Of a stretch of DNA of 64,000 bases, positions 8,665-17,742 are shown in pieces. The DNA comes from Undibacterium pigrum (GTDB lineage Bacteria > Pseudomonadota > Gammaproteobacteria > Burkholderiales > Burkholderiaceae_D). Both the position numbers and the translations under genes were made by a program. Position 1 is the stretch's first letter; the number at the start of each line of letters is the position of its first letter. A model generated the notes under the pieces. The model saw nothing but the letters and a program-made list of their open reading frames with translations, was not told the DNA's origin and did no database searches. The DNA lies in NCBI RefSeq assembly GCF_003201815.1, contig NZ_QJKB01000004.1, forward strand, positions 329,312 to 393,311. The letters are read 5' to 3'.

Positions 8665-9783
8665 ATGAAAAATTCAGCCAGAGAGTTTATTGTCAATAAA
8701 AGCAATTTGTTGGAATCCAGATTCAAACCCCTGCATGTTCCGACAGAAGCAGCCTTGCAAGACGGGCAAGTCGTTTTGCAAGTGGAGCGTTTTGCCTTCA
8801 CATCGAATAACGTGACTTATGCTGCCTTTGGCACGGCCATGCATTACTGGAATTTCTTTCCTACCGATGAAGGCTGGGGCAATATCCCGGTCTGGGGCTT
8901 TGGTGATGTGCTGGCCTCGAAAGCCGAGGGCGTGCAAGTTGGCGAGCGTTTCTATGGTTATTACCCCATGGCCACGCACCTGACAGTGCAGGCAACACGG
9001 GTATCTCCTGCCGGGTTTGTCGATGGTGCTGAGCACAGGCAAGCCATGCATGGTTTGTACAATCACTATGTACGCACCAGTACCGACCCTGGCTACACCA
9101 AAGAATCTGAAGATGTCCAGGTTTTGCTGCGGCCCTTGTTCATTACCTCTTTCATGATTGATGATTTCCTCGATGATAATCAGTTCTTCGGTGCACAGAC
9201 CGTACTGATCTCCAGTGCTTCCAGCAAGACTGCTTATGGTCTGGCATTCATGCTCTCGCTACGTAAAGACAAGTCTTGCAAGATAGTTGGCCTGACCTCG
9301 CCAGGCAATCTGGAATTTGTACGGAATATGTCTATCTATGATGAAGTCATCAGCTATGAGCAAGTCGCTGAGCTGGCAACTGACCATGCCGTCGTGTATG
9401 TGGATATGGCTGGCAATGGGCAATTGCGCAGCCAGTTGCATCATCATTTCAACGACAACATGAAATATAGCTGTGCTGTTGGCGGCACCCATTGGGAAGA
9501 GTTGAGTGGCGCATCAAACCTGCCCGGTGCAAAACCGACGCTATTCTTTGCGCCAGCGCAAATCAAGAAGCGCATGACGGACTGGGGCCCGAATGGCGTG
9601 CAATCACGCTTGGCCGAAGCCTGGCAAGCCTTCATGCAGCCCGTCATGTCTGCAGAAAAACCATGGATGCATATCATCCACGGGCAGGGCGAGGCGGCAG
9701 TAAGGCAAGTCTATGATGATATGCTGGGTGGCGCAGCGCGGCCAGATCAGGGTAATGTGCTGACTTTGCTGGGGGCTGGCTGA
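8665..9783 (+). CDS. DUF2855 family protein
   Basis: A 372-residue protein matching the DUF2855 pattern: an N-terminal strand with FAFTSNNVTYAAFG, the WNFFPT...WGNIPVWGFGDV segment, a central HYVRTSTDPGY and a Rossmann-like half with TVLISSASSKTAYGLAFML. The fold looks like a zinc-free medium-chain dehydrogenase/reductase (quinone-oxidoreductase-like), but the substrate is unknown. GACGAG lies just before ATG 8665. It converges on the minus-strand gene ending at 9786, two bases from its own stop. Confidence 0.85.
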   Translation: MKNSAREFIVNKSNLLESRFKPLHVPTEAALQDGQVVLQVERFAFTSNNVTYAAFGTAMHYWNFFPTDEGWGNIPVWGFGDVLASKAEGVQVGERFYGYYPMATHLTVQATRVSPAGFVDGAEHRQAMHGLYNHYVRTSTDPGYTKESEDVQVLLRPLFITSFMIDDFLDDNQFFGAQTVLISSASSKTAYGLAFMLSLRKDKSCKIVGLTSPGNLEFVRNMSIYDEVISYEQVAELATDHAVVYVDMAGNGQLRSQLHHHFNDNMKYSCAVGGTHWEELSGASNLPGAKPTLFFAPAQIKKRMTDWGPNGVQSRLAEAWQAFMQPVMSAEKPWMHIIHGQGEAAVRQVYDDMLGGAARPDQGNVLTLLGAG

Positions 9784-9785
9784 GT

Positions 9786-10583
9786 TCAGTTTTTCCAGAG
9801 GGCAGGCAGGTCACCTGATTTCCTGCCCTTGATGATGGCTGCATTGATCTTGTTGATCACTTCTGCTCTGGTATTGATGCCTGCCGTGAAATGGATAGGG
9901 TCAACCAGCATGGGTTTAGCGAAGACCTTGACGCCATAATTCATTTGCGTTTCATTGCGCAGGTTTTTATCATCCAGATAGAGATTGAGCTCCGCTTCCA
10001 GGTCCTTGGCATTTGGCAGGCGCGAGTTAACCAGCATGACATCCATACGTCCGGACAAGAGTTTTTTCAGGCGTGAGCTGGTTTGTGGCTGATCTTCTTC
10101 CACCTTGAACAGCACATTGCGCATTTTATCTATCTCATCGCCAAAACGTATACCCCTGACAATGCCTACCGATTTGCCTTGCAAATCCTGTACGCCAGCG
10201 TATTGCATCCTACTGTCATCCCTGACCACGACCCAGACAAAGTCTGAGAAAACCGGGTCGGAATAGCGCATGGTTTTTTGTCTTTCTGTGCTTTTTGATA
10301 AACCAAATCCCAGACCCTCGCCCTTGCCTATGTTTTCGATAACTCGCGGCAGGGGATAGCGACGCACATCAAACTGTACATCCATGCTGCGCTCAAAGTA
10401 ATCGATGATCTTCTGATTTTCCGGACGTATGGGCGCGATCTCGCCATTCTCCGTGCGGGTTTCTGCCAGCAATAAAGGCAAGACAGTTTTGGCTTGAACT
10501 GGTGATAGCAGAAAGCACAGACCAAGCAACAAGCCAGTGCAACGGGTAACAGTCAAAAAAGCGGCGCGGTACTTGTCTTGCAT
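9786..10583 (-). CDS. Periplasmic substrate-binding-domain protein (SBP_bac_3 type)
   Basis: A 265-residue precursor with a signal peptide (hydrophobic run LLLGLCFLLSPVQA). The body resembles family 3 solute-binding proteins: FDVRRYPLPRVIENIGKGEGLGFGLSKSTERQKTMRYSDPVF and later LQGKSVGIVRG. Such stand-alone proteins with no permease nearby are frequent in Oxalobacteraceae, and their ligand is unknown. No strong ribosome site is seen before ATG 10583. The 348-bp gap upstream contains a dispersed repeat at 10667-10764. Confidence 0.8.
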   Translation of the reverse strand: MQDKYRAAFLTVTRCTGLLLGLCFLLSPVQAKTVLPLLLAETRTENGEIAPIRPENQKIIDYFERSMDVQFDVRRYPLPRVIENIGKGEGLGFGLSKSTERQKTMRYSDPVFSDFVWVVVRDDSRMQYAGVQDLQGKSVGIVRGIRFGDEIDKMRNVLFKVEEDQPQTSSRLKKLLSGRMDVMLVNSRLPNAKDLEAELNLYLDDKNLRNETQMNYGVKVFAKPMLVDPIHFTAGINTRAEVINKINAAIIKGRKSGDLPALWKN

Positions 10584-10931
10584 GCAATCTTTTTCTACGG
10601 AAAGGGTTTTGCGATGATACCTGTGCTAAGCGGGGCTTGTATAGTTGCTTTAAGTAAGGATTTGTTAGAACCTGCTTACGATCTTACTGCGCAAGCGTGA
10701 ACGGATCTCATGCGCTGCTCTTCAACCCGCTGACGCTTGCTCGCTACAGATCGTAAACACGTTCTTAGGCGGATACTTTTTGCTAATAATCTGTAAATAG
10801 TCTGTTATTCATTCAGCAAAAAAATGAAAATAAGCCATGCGAAAAAATACAGATTTTCAAAAGAGCTAATTAATTTGCTAAGATAGAGCCAGGGTTCTCA
10901 ATGTTTACTGTTCGCGTAAAAAGGAGACATC
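10584..10931. other. Intergenic region of 348 bases
   Basis: The region separates the divergent genes at 10583 and 10932. It holds the deleted repeat copy at 10667-10764 and then an A+T-rich stretch (about 10770-10900) that probably contains the promoter of the tautomerase gene. I see no open frame or RNA gene in it. Confidence 0.6.
10667..10764. repeat. Internally deleted copy of a MITE-like dispersed repeat
   Basis: This 98-base segment repeats most of the 144-base element at 26762-26905, including AGAACCTG at one end, GATCTTACTGCGC inside and CTCGCTACAGATCGTAAACA near the other end. Relative to that copy it lacks about 45 bases bounded by GCGCTG direct repeats, consistent with recombination between them. 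Its right end reads CACGTTCT instead of CAGGTTCT, so its terminal inverted repeat is damaged. Confidence 0.8.
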
Positions 10932-11312
10932 ATGCCACTGGTGACCATCACTGTTTGCAAACCCAAGTCCCTGTTATTTAAAGAGACAGTCTTGAATGCC
11001 GTACATGCGGCATTGGTAGAGGCGGGGGTGCCTGAGACAGATAAATTCCAGCGTATTCTGGAGCTGGATACAGAAAATTTCCGCTTTGATCCCCATTATC
11101 CCGATTTGCACAAGAACAGAAATCAGGACTTCGTCCTGATAGAAATCCTCTGGTCAGTCGGGCGCAGTGTGCAGGTCAAAAGAAAAATGCTGGACAGCCT
11201 GATGAAGCGACTCAGCGAAAAGAGCATGAACCCGGAAAACATCATGGTCTGCTTCAAGGAAACGTCCTGGGAAAACTGGTCATTTGCAGGTGGGCGTCTG
11301 TTACATACCTGA
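10932..11312 (+). CDS. Tautomerase family protein
   Basis: A 126-residue protein with Pro directly after the initiator Met (MPLVTITV). After Met removal this Pro would be the catalytic base of the tautomerase superfamily. The later segment FRFDPHYPDLHKNRNQDFVLIEIL is typical of the longer Tautomerase_2-type members, which are about 125-130 residues. The substrate cannot be told. AAGGAG lies seven bases before the ATG, a strong ribosome site. The gene stands alone. Confidence 0.87.
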   Translation: MPLVTITVCKPKSLLFKETVLNAVHAALVEAGVPETDKFQRILELDTENFRFDPHYPDLHKNRNQDFVLIEILWSVGRSVQVKRKMLDSLMKRLSEKSMNPENIMVCFKETSWENWSFAGGRLLHT

Positions 11313-11491
11313 GACATACCAGAGCATCCTGGCCTGTGCTTACCTCATGCTGGTAACAGCGCAACTGCTGCCAGCTTGGATTGCCTTGGCCGTAGGTAAT
11401 CTATATAGTCAAAAAAAATCATCATGACCTTATCAAAGCAAGTCATCAAACCAAATCTTCAAACTATCAATAATTTAATAAGAGGTAAACA

Positions 11492-12079
11492 ATGATGGGA
11501 AAAACCAGGCTGGAAGCCTTCAGCGACGGTGTTATTGCGATTTTGATCACCATCATGGTGCTGGAAATGAAAGTGCCCCATGGCGCTACGCTGGAAATCT
11601 TGCTGCCTGTCTGGCCAGTATTCCTGAGTTATATACTGAGTTTCGTCTACGTCGGGATTTACTGGAATAACCATCATCACATGCTGCACACCTGCCACAA
11701 GGTGACTGGCGGTATTTTATGGGCCAATCTGCATTTGCTGTTCTGGCTTTCCCTGATCCCATTTGCTTCTGGCTGGGTAGGCGAAAATCATTTTGCCTCG
11801 GCACCGGCGGCTTTGTATGGCCTTGTGTTGCTGATGTCCGCGATTGCCTATTTCATCTTGCAACAACAGATTATTGCAACCCAGGGTGAAAATTCTTTGT
11901 TGAAAAAAGCGGTCGGTTCAGACTGGAAAGGCAAGCTCTCGCCTATCACTTATGCCACTGCAATACCGCTGGCATTCTGGTATCCCTTATTGTCCATGGC
12001 CTTGTATGTGGGCATGGCATTGATATGGCTGATACCTGACCGTCGCATAGAAAAAGTACTGAAAGCACATGAAGTTTAA
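11492..12079 (+). CDS. TMEM175-like (DUF1211) membrane protein
   Basis: A 195-residue membrane protein. The N-terminal helix carries the family signature RLEAFSDGVIAILITIMVLE, matching the R-x3-FSDG-x-A-I pattern of bacterial TMEM175 homologues, which form potassium-permeable tetrameric channels. About six hydrophobic segments follow (VFLSYILSFVYVGIYW, LLFWLSLIPFASG, LYGLVLLMSAIAYFIL and others). AGAGGT precedes two adjacent ATGs at 11492 and 11495, and either could be used. Channel activity is inferred from the family. Confidence 0.88.
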   Translation: MMGKTRLEAFSDGVIAILITIMVLEMKVPHGATLEILLPVWPVFLSYILSFVYVGIYWNNHHHMLHTCHKVTGGILWANLHLLFWLSLIPFASGWVGENHFASAPAALYGLVLLMSAIAYFILQQQIIATQGENSLLKKAVGSDWKGKLSPITYATAIPLAFWYPLLSMALYVGMALIWLIPDRRIEKVLKAHEV

Positions 12080-12121
12080 GTGCCGGTATTTTTCCTCTCA
12101 ACTCACAACTAATTGACTATC

Positions 12122-13093
12122 ATGCGTCTTCTTATCTCTGCTATCGCCTTGATGGCGAGCTTGTCTTTTTGTGTTTCCAGCAAGGCTGCTGAGCAGCCTG
12201 TCGTTGATCAGGATATTGCGCTGGTGACTACGACGGGGAAAATTGCCGGCAGCTTGCAATTGCCATCCAGTGCAGGAAAATTACCGGTCGTCCTGATCAT
12301 TGCCGGTTCAGGACCGACTGACAGAGATGGCAATTCAGCGCCCTTGAAAGGTAAAAATAATTCCCTGAAAATGCTGGCAGAAAGCATGGGGCAAGCCGGG
12401 ATTGCTTCTGTGCGTTTTGATAAACGTGGCATCGGTGCCAGCGCCAGTGCTGCAACATCTGAAGCTGATTTGCGTTTTGAAACCTATGTGCAGGACGCTG
12501 CTGCATGGTTAAAAATGTTAAAGGCAGATAAGAGGTTTTCTGATGTGGCGATTTTGGGGCATAGCGAAGGTTCTTTGATTGCCATGCTGGCTGCGCAGCA
12601 AGAGCCAGTCAAAGCCCTCATCTCGCTTGCTGGCCCTGCAAAAAATGCGGCAGATTTATTGCGCCAGCAATTGCAGGGCAAGCTGCCACCGCCATTGGCT
12701 GCAAAGAATGAAGAAATTCTGGCTGCCTTGCAAGCAGGGAAAACCTATACAGAAGTGCCTGCAGAATTAAAGTCTTTGTATCGTGACAGCGTACAGCCTT
12801 ACCTTGTTTCCTGGTTTCGCTACACGCCTGAAAAAGAGATAGGCAAGCTGACTTGCGCCATTCTCTTGGTTCAGGGCGACAAGGACGTACAGGTCGATGT
12901 CGCACAACTGTCAGCGCTGAAGCAAGCCAGGCCAGATGCGAGCACCTTGCTGGTACATGAGATGAACCATGTATTGAAAATCATCAATGGTGACATGGCG
13001 CAGCAAATGGCTTCCTATGGTGATCCAGCCTTGCCTCTGGCACCTGAGCTGGCGCTCAAGCTCAATGGTTTTTTGCGCGAGAAATTAAAATAA
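12122..13093 (+). CDS. Secreted alpha/beta hydrolase
   Basis: A 323-residue precursor with a signal peptide (MRLLISAIALMASLSFCVSSKA). The alpha/beta-hydrolase core is clear: an oxyanion-region segment VLIIAGSGPTDRDGN, the dipeptide-like FDKRGIGAS turn, the nucleophile elbow GHSEGS, an acidic segment LLVQGDKDVQV and the late His in HEMNHV. This is close to the YbbC/BAAT-like acyl hydrolases exported to the periplasm; the ester substrate is unknown. ATG 12122 is chosen over TTG 12113 because it begins a clean signal peptide. Confidence 0.86.
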   Translation: MRLLISAIALMASLSFCVSSKAAEQPVVDQDIALVTTTGKIAGSLQLPSSAGKLPVVLIIAGSGPTDRDGNSAPLKGKNNSLKMLAESMGQAGIASVRFDKRGIGASASAATSEADLRFETYVQDAAAWLKMLKADKRFSDVAILGHSEGSLIAMLAAQQEPVKALISLAGPAKNAADLLRQQLQGKLPPPLAAKNEEILAALQAGKTYTEVPAELKSLYRDSVQPYLVSWFRYTPEKEIGKLTCAILLVQGDKDVQVDVAQLSALKQARPDASTLLVHEMNHVLKIINGDMAQQMASYGDPALPLAPELALKLNGFLREKLK

Positions 13094-13211
13094 AAAGCAC
13101 AGATAAATAATGCCTGGTTGGATTGCCATTCACGCCAGACTGTCTTAGGATGGATCTTGATCCGCATCAAAGAGGTGGACAAAAAGTAGTAAAAAAATAA
13201 ATGGAGACAGC

Positions 13212-14033
13212 ATGGCAGATCAGACGCAGGGCAGGGGTGGTGATAGTGCGCCGCCTGATATCACCACAGTCATCGATAATGAGGCAGTGTTTCCGCCATT
13301 GCGGCGGATAGGCATGTTTCGCCCTCTGGTGTGGCTGAAGCTGGGCTGGCAAGATTTTCGTGCATCTGGTGGCTCCAGTATTTTTTATGGTGTGTGCTTT
13401 GCTGCCATGGGCCTGGTGTTGCAACTGGTGCTGAACAATGCGCCAGAATATCTGTCTGCCCTGACCTGTGGTTTTCTGCTGGTCGGGCCTTTGCTGGCGC
13501 TGGGTTTGTACGATATCAGTCGTAGGCTTGAAAATGCGCGTTCTGGTTTATTGGACAGTGTGTTTTCCATGCAGGGGCGCTGGAGCAATATCGGTGTCCT
13601 GGCCCTGGTGCTGGCCGTTATCATGATGGTCTGGGCGCGCGCTTCACTGGTGATCTTTGCCCTGTTTTATAACAAGGGCATGCCTACCATGCAGCATTTT
13701 CTGGCGCAGCTGTTCTCGCTGAATAATCTTGAATTTCTGGCTGTTTATATTTGCATAGGCTTTGTGTTTGCCAGCCTGGTATTCGCCATTAGCTGGGTGT
13801 CCATACCCCTGATGCTGGATCGTGATACTGATGCCATTACCGCCATGATCATCAGTTGTGTTGCCCTGTTCATCAATGTGCCTGCCACCATGGTCTGGTC
13901 TGGCCTCATTATAGCCAGTGTCGTAGTGGGATTCATGAGCTGGAATATCGGTTTTCTTGTCATCATGCCCATCATAGGTCACGCCACCTGGCATGCTTAT
14001 AAGGATGTGGTGGGAACAGAAGCGGACCGTTGA
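13212..14033 (+). CDS. DUF2189 membrane protein
   Basis: A 273-residue integral membrane protein with about six hydrophobic segments. The start RIGMFRPLVWLKLGWQDF and the following ASGGSSIFYG and FLLVGPLLALGLYDISRRLE segments match DUF2189, a family of predicted inner-membrane proteins of unknown role found near cytochrome-oxidase or stand-alone loci. TGGAG lies before ATG 13212. A bidirectional terminator (14067-14088) separates it from the convergent TM2 gene. Confidence 0.88.
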   Translation: MADQTQGRGGDSAPPDITTVIDNEAVFPPLRRIGMFRPLVWLKLGWQDFRASGGSSIFYGVCFAAMGLVLQLVLNNAPEYLSALTCGFLLVGPLLALGLYDISRRLENARSGLLDSVFSMQGRWSNIGVLALVLAVIMMVWARASLVIFALFYNKGMPTMQHFLAQLFSLNNLEFLAVYICIGFVFASLVFAISWVSIPLMLDRDTDAITAMIISCVALFINVPATMVWSGLIIASVVVGFMSWNIGFLVIMPIIGHATWHAYKDVVGTEADR

Positions 14034-14066
14034 TGTATTAACGCATTCGTATGCCTGAGAACAAAA

Positions 14067-14099
14067 AAGCCACGAATGATCGTGGCTTGATTTTTGTCT
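14067..14099. terminator. Bidirectional intrinsic terminator
   Basis: A perfect 9-bp stem AAGCCACGA/TCGTGGCTT with a 4-base loop, flanked by an A run on the left and a T run on the right. It can end both the DUF2189 gene and the convergent TM2 gene. Confidence 0.88.
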
Positions 14100-14127
14100 T
14101 GAGATTTATTGATACGGACCGGCTTTC

Positions 14128-14556
14128 TCAACCGTAAGCGCCACCCGTGTATAAAAGATCAAAAGTGCGGGCGATGGCTGCAATCAATACAAATGCACCT
14201 ACACCCAGTGTCAGCACCAGTAGCAAGGCCAGTGGCCAGTTGGATTCGCTGGTCTTGCCGGATTTGCTATTGTGACGGGCATCCCATTTCTCATCTGGCG
14301 TCAACCCTAGCACCAGTGCTTCCAGTATGGCGATCAGGAAAGACAGCAGCAGGAAACCATATTGCACAATTTCGGGTTTGCCAAAATAGAAATAATGCAC
14401 CATCATGCTGAGCGGCAAAGTAATAAAGTGCAGCCAGCCCCATTTATCTTTTTTACCAACTAGGTAAAAGCGGTGCAGACCAATAGCACCAAAGACGGCT
14501 GCCAGAAAAGTTGCCAGGGTTTTATTTTTATGTGGTGTTGTATCAGTAAGCGTCAT
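14128..14556 (-). CDS. TM2 domain protein
   Basis: A 142-residue membrane protein. The first part is a TM2 domain: NKTLATFLAAVFGAIGLHRFYLV with the typical GxxGxHRFYLG-like turn, then a second helix and later two more hydrophobic segments (IVQYGFLLLSFLIAILEALVLG, WPLALLLVLTLGVGAFVLIAAI). TM2 proteins are small bacterial membrane proteins with no settled role. It is a lone gene between the DUF2189 gene and the ribosomal operon. Confidence 0.85.
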   Translation of the reverse strand: MTLTDTTPHKNKTLATFLAAVFGAIGLHRFYLVGKKDKWGWLHFITLPLSMMVHYFYFGKPEIVQYGFLLLSFLIAILEALVLGLTPDEKWDARHNSKSGKTSESNWPLALLLVLTLGVGAFVLIAAIARTFDLLYTGGAYG

Positions 14557-14671
14557 TGCGGCCAGCCATCAAAGTCGAAGCTGTGATTGTATGCGATGAG
14601 GTGATAGTGTGTCTCAATTGTCACGTTGACAGATAAAAACAGCATCATGCAAGCGAAAAGTGGGATAGTTC

Positions 14672-14701
14672 TTGCGACTTGCTCAAGAAGCGGGCTATAA
14701 T
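14672..14701 (+). promoter_or_regulatory. Sigma-70-like promoter of the rpsP operon
   Basis: TATAAT at 14696-14701 is a consensus -10 and TTGCGA at 14672-14677 is a near-consensus -35 with an 18-base spacer. It lies about 40 bases before the rpsP start, as expected for the ribosomal-protein operon. Confidence 0.72.
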
Positions 14702-14741
14702 CTACAGCTTTTTCCGCGTTCAGACATTTTTTGGAAATATT

Positions 14742-14993
14742 ATGGTCGTTATTCGTTTAGCTCGTGGTGGCGCAAAAAAGCGCCCTTTTTACAACATCGT
14801 TGCAACTGATTCCCGTAATCGTCGCGATGGTCGCTTTATCGAGCGCATCGGTTTCTACAACCCAGTAGCTACTGGCAATGCAGAAACAGTACGCGTTGCA
14901 GCTGATCGCCTGGCTTACTGGCAAGGTGTTGGCGCTCAATTGTCTCCAGCAGTTGCTCGCCTGGTAGCTCAGTCCGGTAAAGCAGCAGCTTAA
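14742..14993 (+). CDS. rpsP: 30S ribosomal protein S16
   Basis: An 83-residue protein with the S16 signature [17 protein letters not shown] and the IGFYNP segment. S16 binds 16S rRNA early in 30S assembly. ATG 14742 has TTGGAAAT just upstream; an earlier in-frame start would give an abnormal N-terminal tail. First gene of rpsP-rimM-trmD-rplS, the standard order in betaproteobacteria. Confidence 0.98.
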   Translation: MVVIRLARGGAKKRPFYNIVATDSRNRRDGRFIERIGFYNPVATGNAETVRVAADRLAYWQGVGAQLSPAVARLVAQSGKAAA

Positions 14994-15010
14994 TCGCTGC
15001 AAGCTGTATC

Positions 15011-15553
15011 ATGACTGCTGCAGTCCATGCTCCTGATGATCTGGTCCTGGTTGGCTATATCTCGGGAGCATTTGGTATTCACGGCTGGGTAAGGATACGT
15101 CCTTATTCTGCTGATGCTGACGCATTGATGTCAGTAAAAACCTGGTGGTTGGATAAGCCTGAGTTGCGTGATGTTGACCGTCTGGAAGTTAAAATCCAGG
15201 GGGAAGATGTAGTTGCGCGGCTGGTGGGTGTGCCTGACAGAAATGCCGCAGAAGCACTGAAAGGTGCAACTGTACAAATTTCTCGCAAGCATTTTCCTGC
15301 TTTGGCGTCTGGTGAATTCTATTGGCTTGATCTGATAGGTTTGCAGGTGGAAAATCTTCAGGGTGAGAATTTAGGTGTGGTCAGGGATTTGATGGACAAC
15401 GGGGCGCATCCGATTTTACGGGTGGCGGCAGCGGATGTACCTGAAAATGAACTGGTGAAACACGAACGCCTGATCCCTTTTGTAGAAGCTTTCGTCAAGG
15501 AAGTTGATCAAAAAGCAGGCAAAATCCAGGTCGACTGGGGTAGTGATTATTAA
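15011..15553 (+). CDS. rimM: Ribosome maturation factor RimM
   Basis: A 180-residue two-domain protein: the RimM N-terminal barrel ([23 protein letters not shown]) and a PRC-barrel C-terminal domain ([15 protein letters not shown]...[18 protein letters not shown]). RimM helps 30S maturation and binds S19. ATG 15011 follows the rpsP stop by 17 bases. Length is usual for the family. Confidence 0.97.
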   Translation: MTAAVHAPDDLVLVGYISGAFGIHGWVRIRPYSADADALMSVKTWWLDKPELRDVDRLEVKIQGEDVVARLVGVPDRNAAEALKGATVQISRKHFPALASGEFYWLDLIGLQVENLQGENLGVVRDLMDNGAHPILRVAAADVPENELVKHERLIPFVEAFVKEVDQKAGKIQVDWGSDY

Positions 15554-15572
15554 GGTGATGAACTCAGAAGGC

Positions 15573-16337
15573 ATGAACGTGCACATGCACATGCAGTTTG
15601 ATGTCATTACACTGTTCCCCGAAATGTTCGCTGCCATTACACAATCAGGTGTAACGAGGCGAGCTTTCGAGCAACAAAAATGCGAATTAAAGCTGTGGAA
15701 TCCGCGTGATTTTACGACTGACAGGCATCGTACTGTGGATGACCGGCCTTATGGCGGTGGCCCGGGTATGGTGATGCTGGCAAAACCCTTGCAGACCGCA
15801 ATCGAGTCTGCCAAGGCACGTCAGACGGCCTTGTCTGCAGTGGCGCCCAAAGTGATTTATCTGTCACCACAGGGCAAACCACTGACCCATGAAAAGGTCA
15901 TGCAACTGGCGGCAACGCCGGGCCTGGTCTTGTTGTGTGGCAGGTATGAGGCAGTAGATCAGCGTCTGCTGGATAATTACGTCGATGAAGAAATCAGCCT
16001 CGGCGATTTCGTCTTGTCTGGCGGTGAATTGCCAGCCATGGCCCTGATGGATGCTGTCATACGGCAAATTCCTGGCGTCTTGCACGATGATGCCTCGGCA
16101 GTGCAGGACAGTTTTGTCAATGGTTTGCTGGATTGCCCGCATTACACCAGACCAGAAGTCTTTGAAGACCAGACTGTGCCAGCTGTGTTAATGGGTGGTA
16201 ATCATGCTGAAATCGAAAAGTGGCGGCGTCAGCGTGCACTGGAAGCCAGTCAGTTAAAGCGTCCGGATTTAATCATCGCAGCGCGTGCGGCAGGCTTGTT
16301 AAGCCGTGCCGACGAAAAGTTTTTAAGCAGTTTGTAG
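15573..16337 (+). CDS. trmD: tRNA (guanosine-37-N1)-methyltransferase TrmD
   Basis: A 254-residue SPOUT methyltransferase. [13 protein letters not shown] opens the catalytic domain, and the knotted AdoMet-binding region is seen as [34 protein letters not shown]. It methylates G37 next to the anticodon and prevents frameshifting. Several ATGs lie in frame (15558, 15573, 15585, 15591). I use 15573, which has AGAAGG just before it; the family usually starts at the MQFD methionine (15591), so the first few residues are uncertain. Confidence 0.96.
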   Translation: MNVHMHMQFDVITLFPEMFAAITQSGVTRRAFEQQKCELKLWNPRDFTTDRHRTVDDRPYGGGPGMVMLAKPLQTAIESAKARQTALSAVAPKVIYLSPQGKPLTHEKVMQLAATPGLVLLCGRYEAVDQRLLDNYVDEEISLGDFVLSGGELPAMALMDAVIRQIPGVLHDDASAVQDSFVNGLLDCPHYTRPEVFEDQTVPAVLMGGNHAEIEKWRRQRALEASQLKRPDLIIAARAAGLLSRADEKFLSSL

Positions 16338-16469
16338 TATCTTCCTGCTCTCGGGCGGGAATTAATAAGCGTGAATCTTCAATGATTCACATGTTAAACC
16401 CCATCCTCTACCGGGCATCAGCCAGAACCAGATTCTGCAGCGTCGGCAAGATGGTCATAGGAGTAAAAA

Positions 16470-16853
16470 ATGGATCTGATCCAAAAATTAGAGCAAGAAG
16501 AAATTGCTCGCCTCGGCAAAAACATCCCTGACTTTGCACCAGGTGACACAGTTGTTGTGAACGTCAACGTTGTTGAAGGTACACGCAAACGTGCACAGGC
16601 TTACGAAGGCGTAGTTATCTCCCGTCGTAACCGTGGTTTGAATTCCAACTTCATCGTCCGTAAGATTTCTTCCGGCGAAGGCGTTGAGCGTACATTCCAG
16701 TTGTACTCCCCACTGATCGCTTCTATCGAAGTGAAACGTCGCGGTGATGTACGTCGTGCAAAACTGTACTATCTGCGTGAACGCTCTGGTAAATCTGCTC
16801 GTATCAAAGAGAAATTGCCAGCACGTAAAGTTGTTGCAGCAAAAGCAGAGTAA
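16470..16853 (+). CDS. rplS: 50S ribosomal protein L19
   Basis: A 127-residue protein with the L19 core [26 protein letters not shown] and [13 protein letters not shown]. It sits at the 30S-50S interface. TAGGAG lies six bases before ATG 16470. A 130-base gap after trmD contains no gene. A terminator (16876-16901) closes the operon. Confidence 0.98.
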   Translation: MDLIQKLEQEEIARLGKNIPDFAPGDTVVVNVNVVEGTRKRAQAYEGVVISRRNRGLNSNFIVRKISSGEGVERTFQLYSPLIASIEVKRRGDVRRAKLYYLRERSGKSARIKEKLPARKVVAAKAE

Positions 16854-16875
16854 TATCTGGTCTTGCCGTATTGAA

Positions 16876-16901
16876 AAAGGATGCTCAGGCATCCTTTTTT
16901 T
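16876..16901 (+). terminator. Intrinsic terminator after rplS
   Basis: Stem AAAGGATGC/GCATCCTTT with loop TCAG, followed by a T run, 22 bases after the rplS stop. Confidence 0.92.
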
Positions 16902-16954
16902 ATTGCCCGGCCAAAGGCAAAATATGTCCAACAACAAGAAAACTATTCTGTATC

Positions 16955-17623
16955 GTGAGCAAACCAGTTTTTGATCCTCAATCTTTTCCTATCCATTCAT
17001 TGGGAGAAGAAACGGCCGTGCCTGCCGAGCATCTGTCGCCAGCATGGCTGCGCCAGCGCTTCCTGCAGCATTATGAATGGTCGCCAGAAGTTGTTGATGA
17101 GAGTTTTTTCTCCAAAAACCTTCCTTTCAGAGCAGCTTCGGTTCTGATACCCATCGTCATGCGCGATGAGGGCCTGACCGTGCTCCTGACTGAAAGGGCC
17201 GCGCATCTACATCACCACCCTGGGCAAATCAGCTTTCCGGGCGGGCGTTTTGAGGATGAAGACATTGATCCGGTCACTACGGCCCTGCGTGAGGCAGAAG
17301 AAGAGATAGGCTTGCAACGTGAATATGTTGAAATTCTGGGGAGTCTGCCAGAATATAAAACGGGTACAGGCTATCAGGTCAGTCCCATAGTCTCATTGAT
17401 CATGCCTGGTTTCCCCGTGCGTACCGATCCCTCGGAAGTCGCCTCGATTTTTGAAGTGCCGTTGAGTTTCCTGATGGATGGCAAAAATCACCAGCGCCGC
17501 AGCTTTGATTTGCCCGATAATGCAGGCAAACGGCATTTTTATGCCATGCCCTATGAGCAGCATTTTATCTGGGGTGCAACGGCTGGCATGCTGCGCAATC
17601 TGTTTCATTTCCTGCGTGCCTAA
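16955..17623 (+). CDS. Nudix hydrolase, CoA pyrophosphatase (NudL) type
   Basis: A 222-residue Nudix protein. LLTERAAHLHHHPGQISFPGG matches the UPF0035 motif that marks coenzyme-A pyrophosphatases, and ALREAEEEIGL is the catalytic Nudix helix with its metal-binding glutamates. It would split CoA or acyl-CoA into phosphopantetheine and 3',5'-ADP. The frame stays open through the rplS terminator, so an internal start is needed; GTG 16955 (MSKPVFDPQSF) is the best candidate although no clear ribosome site precedes it. Confidence 0.88.
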   Translation: MSKPVFDPQSFPIHSLGEETAVPAEHLSPAWLRQRFLQHYEWSPEVVDESFFSKNLPFRAASVLIPIVMRDEGLTVLLTERAAHLHHHPGQISFPGGRFEDEDIDPVTTALREAEEEIGLQREYVEILGSLPEYKTGTGYQVSPIVSLIMPGFPVRTDPSEVASIFEVPLSFLMDGKNHQRRSFDLPDNAGKRHFYAMPYEQHFIWGATAGMLRNLFHFLRA

Positions 17624-17742
17624 GACTCTAAAGTCTTTCCCAACAGAACAAAGCTTCATAATCTGGGCAAATCGGTTTACACTTGCCGCATTTGCAAATT
17701 GATTGTTTGCGGCATTGCGCTGCAACATAAGCCCAGTCTACC

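Noticed and set aside
16340..16469. A ribosomal-protein leader structure before rplS
   Set aside because: The gap holds short inverted repeats but nothing I can match to a known leader; not claimed.
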